Shown here: positions 60,837 to 64,000 of the stretch, piece by piece
How the letters are laid out: every line of letters starts with the position of its first letter
Numbering within the stretch: the first letter of the stretch is position 1
NCBI GenBank assembly: GCA_905214195.1
Contig: CAJMLH010000001.1
Coordinates: 1-64,000 of the forward strand
Direction of reading: 5' to 3'
Length of the DNA: 64,000 bases
Source: an uncultured bacterium
GTDB taxonomy: Bacteria; Bacillota; Clostridia; Peptostreptococcales; Anaerovoracaceae
Translations under genes and position numbers: made by a program
Notes under the pieces: model-generated
The model's input: only the letters and a program-made list of their open reading frames with translations
What the model was told of the DNA's origin: nothing
The model's database searches: none

Positions 60837-62327
60837 ATGAGAAAATATATTATGGCGCTGGATCAGGGGACGACAAGTTCCAGATGTATAATTTATGATA
60901 AAAAAGGCAATATGGTAAGCGTTGCTCAAAAGGAATTTACTCAGTATTATCCAAAGGACGGATGGGTAGAACATGATGCAATGGAAATATGGTCTACTCA
61001 GATGGGTGTGGCTCAGGAGGCACTTCTTAAGATAGGCTGTACATACAAAAATATAGAGGCAATAGGAATTACCAATCAGAGAGAAACTACAGTCGTATGG
61101 GATAAGGAGACAGGAATCCCTGTATATAATGCAATCGTATGGCAATGCCGAAGAACGGCCGGTTACTGTGATAAGTTGGCAGAGGAGGGGTATGGCGACA
61201 TGATACGCCAAAAGACAGGACTTCTTATAGACGCTTATTTCAGCGGCACCAAACTCAGATGGATTCTTGAAAATGTTCCTGATGCACGGCGCAAGGCGGA
61301 AGAGGGAAAATTGCTTTTCGGAACTATTGAAACATGGCTAATCTGGAAAATGACCGGAGGCCGTGTTCATGTGACTGATTATTCCAATGCTTCAAGAACT
61401 ATGATGTTCAATATAAATACTTTGGAATGGGATGATGAAATCCTTTCGATCCTTGATATACCTCGCTCGATGCTGCCTGAACCAAAGCCGTCAAGCTGCA
61501 TATACGGCATGACCGACGACACTATATTCGGAGGACCTATTAAAATATCAGGAGCGGCAGGAGATCAGCAGGCGGCATTGTTTGGACAGACCTGCTTTGA
61601 ACCGGGAGAAGGAAAAAACACATACGGAACAGGCTGCTTTTTACTTATGAATACGGGAGAAAAACCGGTGCTTTCTAAAAACGGTCTTGTGACTACCATT
61701 GCATGGGGACTTGACGGAAAGGTAAATTATGCCTTAGAAGGCTCTGTTTTCGTGTGTGGTGCAGCAATACAGTGGCTTCGTGATGAAATAGATATTATTG
61801 AAAAGTCATCGGATTCAGAGGAGATGGCCCTATCTGTACCGGACTCATGCGGGCTGTATGTTGTACCTGCTTTTGTAGGCCTTGGGGCGCCTTACTGGGA
61901 CCCTTATGCAAGAGGAGCCATCCTTGGTATAACAAGGGGAGCAGGAAAAAATCATCTTGTAAGAGCTACTCTTGAATCATTGGCATATCAGACCAGCGAC
62001 CTTATAAAGGCTATGACGGAAGATTTGGGTAGCTGCCTTGTATCTCTCAAAGTGGACGGAGGTGCATGTGCCAACAACTTTTTGATGCAGTTTCAGTCTG
62101 ATATTTTAGACTGCAAGGTTGAAAGACCGGTATGCATAGAAACTACTTCTCTTGGTGCGGCATATCTGGCAGGTTTGGCGACAGGTTTTTGGAAAAGCAA
62201 AGATGATGTAATCCAAAACTGGCAGATTGATCGTACATTTGAACCCCGTATGGATGATAAAGAACGCACGGAGAAATTGAAAGGCTGGGAGAAAGCCGTA
62301 AGCCGTGTGAGAGATTGGGCGAAATAG
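60837..62327 (+). CDS. glpK: glycerol kinase
   Basis: The enzyme phosphorylates glycerol to glycerol-3-phosphate. The 496-aa FGGY-family protein has the phosphate-1 motif ALDQGTTSSR (6-15), WQCRRTAGYC, YSNASRTMMFN, and the FGGY signatures GAAGDQQAALFGQ near 240 and GLGAPYWDPYARG near 347. KVDGGACANNFLMQFQSDIL is near 400. GGGAGG precedes the ATG. No glpF or glpD lies next to it. The gene ends in a strong terminator. Confidence 0.97.
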   Translation: MRKYIMALDQGTTSSRCIIYDKKGNMVSVAQKEFTQYYPKDGWVEHDAMEIWSTQMGVAQEALLKIGCTYKNIEAIGITNQRETTVVWDKETGIPVYNAIVWQCRRTAGYCDKLAEEGYGDMIRQKTGLLIDAYFSGTKLRWILENVPDARRKAEEGKLLFGTIETWLIWKMTGGRVHVTDYSNASRTMMFNINTLEWDDEILSILDIPRSMLPEPKPSSCIYGMTDDTIFGGPIKISGAAGDQQAALFGQTCFEPGEGKNTYGTGCFLLMNTGEKPVLSKNGLVTTIAWGLDGKVNYALEGSVFVCGAAIQWLRDEIDIIEKSSDSEEMALSVPDSCGLYVVPAFVGLGAPYWDPYARGAILGITRGAGKNHLVRATLESLAYQTSDLIKAMTEDLGSCLVSLKVDGGACANNFLMQFQSDILDCKVERPVCIETTSLGAAYLAGLATGFWKSKDDVIQNWQIDRTFEPRMDDKERTEKLKGWEKAVSRVRDWAK

Positions 62328-62345
62328 AAAACGCTGTAATAAATG

Positions 62346-62384
62346 TTGAGGTAGCTGAAAAAGCTTCAGCCGCCTCAATTTTTT
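62346..62384 (+). terminator. intrinsic terminator after glpK
   Basis: TTGAGG/CCTCAA (62346-62351/62373-62378) with an inner GCTGAA/TTCAGC stem, followed by TTTTTT. Confidence 0.88.
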
Positions 62385-62463
62385 ATTGTCCGAAGACCTA
62401 TAGTATAGGAAAGAAAATCAGGCATAAGGACTACACAAATGCAATAAAGGTATCCGTAGGCAC

Positions 62464-62490
62464 TTGAACTGTAACCCATAGAGTGGGCAC
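62464..62490. repeat. third copy of the IS-end-like sequence
   Basis: TTGAACTGTAACCCATAGAG (62464-62483), then TGGGCAC, matches the sequences at 40289 and 40364 over the TGAACTGTAnCC core. No transposase lies nearby. The 62385-62587 gap otherwise shows no gene. Confidence 0.4.
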
Positions 62491-62587
62491 GAATATGAAA
62501 GCAGAAAACTTAAAAAAGAGTTGCCGGAGCTTTTCGCTTATAAGATGCATATTATAGCCGGGAAATCTGTTAACAGCCAAGATAACA

Positions 62588-62610
62588 ATAAAAAGGCGGC
62601 TTGCGCCGCC
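62588..62610 (-). terminator. terminator of the minus-strand MFS gene
   Basis: GGCGGC (62595-62600) pairs with GCCGCC (62605-62610), with a 4-nt loop. On the minus strand it is followed by TTTTTATTG. Confidence 0.85.
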
Positions 62611-62646
62611 TCTCTGACTTTTTATTAGAAATGTACAGGATAAATA

Positions 62647-63924
62647 TTATTTGGTTTCGGGTGCATTTTCGTTTTTGGCAGCATTGAGGCTCTTCACTTT
62701 CTTTGCAAGAGTGAGTGAAAGAACAACTGCCAGTACGCAGCAGATTCCGAAGAATATGAACATTCTGAAATATCCGGCTTCCTCTCCTAAATTGTCGAGC
62801 CAGCCACCTATCATTGCAGGAACAAAAAGGTCAGGCAGATAGATTACCATTGAAGCAAGACCTATTGCAGTCGCAGCATAAGAGATAGGAATGTTGATTT
62901 CGTTAAGGATAGACCACATTACACCATAAAGCATCATGGCAAATGCAGAAGCAAGCATTGATATTGTTATTGCAATGACAACGCTTCCCTCACCCGCAGG
63001 AATCTGGGTAGTTATAAAGAATAATGCGCCTAAAATTATGAAACCGTATCCATAAAGTTTTAAAGTGGATTTGAGCAGCTTATCTGCAATATATCCGCCA
63101 AGAGGTGACAGGAAGTAAAGGACATATCCTCTGATAATTCCTAAGAAAGCTGAATCTGAAACATCCATACCAACCTGTGATGACAGATAAGGTGTAAAAT
63201 ATGTCACATTACTGTATATAGTGTAAATCAGGAACATTATAATTGACGCCCACCATAAGTAAGGATTTCTTATAGCTTTGCCTACATCACTGAGCTTGAA
63301 TTTGTCCTCTTCTGCAATTTCACTTATTGCGGTTTTGTCTTCTTTAAAAGTTATCTGAACAAGAATGCCTGCCAGAATAACAGCAACGGACATTGCAATA
63401 ATTGTTCTGAACATTGCCTCGTGATTGTCATCGCTGGAAGCATAAAGGCGCCAGAAGATAACGCTGCAAACAAGGCTTATAATTGAGCCAAGTGCATAAT
63501 ACCATCCATAGGTGGAACCTGAGTTTTCCTTACCGCCTAACAGTCTTAAGCCCTTGTTGAGAGCTGTCCAGAATACAAAGCTTGTGGTAAGAGCGAACAG
63601 GAAGAAAACTATCAGGGCTGTAATGTAATTCATTGAGAAAGCCATTATGAAGCCTAAGACTCCTGTTCCCAGCAGAGAAAGCACAAGCATTTTCTTTGTC
63701 GAAAACTTATCTGCCATAATTCCGCCCGGAATATAAAGAATAAGACATCCGATAGCATATGCGGAAAGCAGGAAGCCTGCCTGTGCATTGGTCATATCAA
63801 AAGCAGGAAGGAACTTATCATAATAAATGTACTTTATGTAAGGTAGTTCGTAAATGACACTGCCTGCAATTGAGAATGATATGATTGCGATAAAAGTTTC
63901 AAGATTTAAGTGCGATTTTTTCAT
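62647..63924 (-). CDS. MFS transporter
   Basis: The 425-aa protein has twelve hydrophobic segments. It carries the MFS loop signature GGIMADKFSTKKML near 67-80 and an equivalent in the second half (GGYIADKLLKSTLK). A charged loop of about 30 residues separates the two halves. The C-terminus is a Lys/Asn-rich tail. The substrate cannot be read; the layout resembles the OxlT/NarK-type organic anion group. It is monocistronic. Confidence 0.85.
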   Translation of the reverse strand: MKKSHLNLETFIAIISFSIAGSVIYELPYIKYIYYDKFLPAFDMTNAQAGFLLSAYAIGCLILYIPGGIMADKFSTKKMLVLSLLGTGVLGFIMAFSMNYITALIVFFLFALTTSFVFWTALNKGLRLLGGKENSGSTYGWYYALGSIISLVCSVIFWRLYASSDDNHEAMFRTIIAMSVAVILAGILVQITFKEDKTAISEIAEEDKFKLSDVGKAIRNPYLWWASIIMFLIYTIYSNVTYFTPYLSSQVGMDVSDSAFLGIIRGYVLYFLSPLGGYIADKLLKSTLKLYGYGFIILGALFFITTQIPAGEGSVVIAITISMLASAFAMMLYGVMWSILNEINIPISYAATAIGLASMVIYLPDLFVPAMIGGWLDNLGEEAGYFRMFIFFGICCVLAVVLSLTLAKKVKSLNAAKNENAPETK

Positions 63925-63960
63925 ATCGGTCTCCTTTTCATAAATTTAAAAGCGATAACT

Positions 63961-63989
63961 TATATTTAATCGTTGATCGTTCCTGTCAA
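63961..63989 (-). promoter_or_regulatory. candidate promoter for the MFS gene
   Basis: On the minus strand TTGACA (63989-63984) is followed after 17 bp by AATATA (63966-63961). A tandem AACGAT repeat lies in the spacer and might bind a regulator. Confidence 0.45.
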
Positions 63990-64000
63990 GTTTATATCAT

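Noticed and set aside
1..64000. tRNA or rRNA genes
   Set aside because: No cloverleaf with the GGTTCRA T-loop word and acceptor pairing, and no rRNA-like stretch, was seen on either strand. A dedicated tRNA search would settle it.

Overview
The window looks like a chromosomal segment of an endospore-forming, low-to-mid G+C Clostridia. The support is the gene set: GPR protease, SpoIIP, a SpoVAF/GerA-type germination protein, CwlJ with a GerQ-like coat protein, a raiA-motif RNA, the cdaA-cdaR-glmM-glmS block, dnaE-pfkA, and the clostridial GluRS type. Strong Shine-Dalgarno sites, frequent GTG/TTG starts and sigma-A promoters of the TTGnnn-N17-TATAAT kind agree with this. A lineage near Anaerovoracaceae/Family XIII is only a guess. 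No tRNA, rRNA, CRISPR array or intact transposase was found.

Layout. 0.1-1.4 kb (minus): GNAT and nadE. 1.6-6.5 kb: yhaM, cca-like, recD2, comF. 6.5-7.4 kb: raiA-motif RNA and hpf. 7.5-12.8 kb: cdaA, cdaR, glmM, glmS (c-di-AMP synthesis and UDP-GlcNAc precursor supply). 12.8-14.7 kb: ahcY and a DUF436 gene, then a 33-aa membrane peptide gene. 15-17.8 kb: an NhaC antiporter and a membrane-anchored LuxR-type regulator. 17.8-23 kb: gltX (minus), a spoVAF-like gene, an acyl-CoA synthetase. 23-26 kb: csoR and copA with a fused copZ, behind a CsoR-type operator. 26-29.7 kb (minus): gerQ-like, cwlJ, an EamA transporter, an EEP-family hydrolase. 29.8-36.3 kb: dnaE, pfkA, flavodoxin, dinB (minus). 36.4-40 kb: a DUF308 protein and two FAD oxidoreductases.

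40.0-44.7 kb is the accessory, decayed part. It holds IS-end-like sequences, three small membrane ORFs, a dead brnT toxin next to an intact brnA antitoxin, a hairpin-rich non-coding block, a frameshifted fragment, and a TetR regulator with small orphan genes. 44.7-54.2 kb returns to core genes: gpmI, addA (with what may be the tail of a lost addB), popT/DUF368, gdhA, and mgtE behind a leader ORF and a hairpin over its ribosome binding site. 54.2-64 kb: a hypothetical gene, a structured 700-bp intergenic region, the gpr-spoIIP-small ORF-lepA-hemW cluster, glpK, and an MFS transporter (minus).

The observations I would follow first are: (1) the mgtE leader ORF coupled to an SD-sequestering hairpin; (2) the in-frame copA-copZ fusion that keeps an internal SD and ATG; (3) terminator-like hairpins inside the first codons of recD2 and comF; (4) a CCA-enzyme homologue whose first catalytic Asp and GGxVRD motif are altered; (5) addA without addB; (6) the palindrome-rich intergenic DNA at 55.2-55.5 kb.
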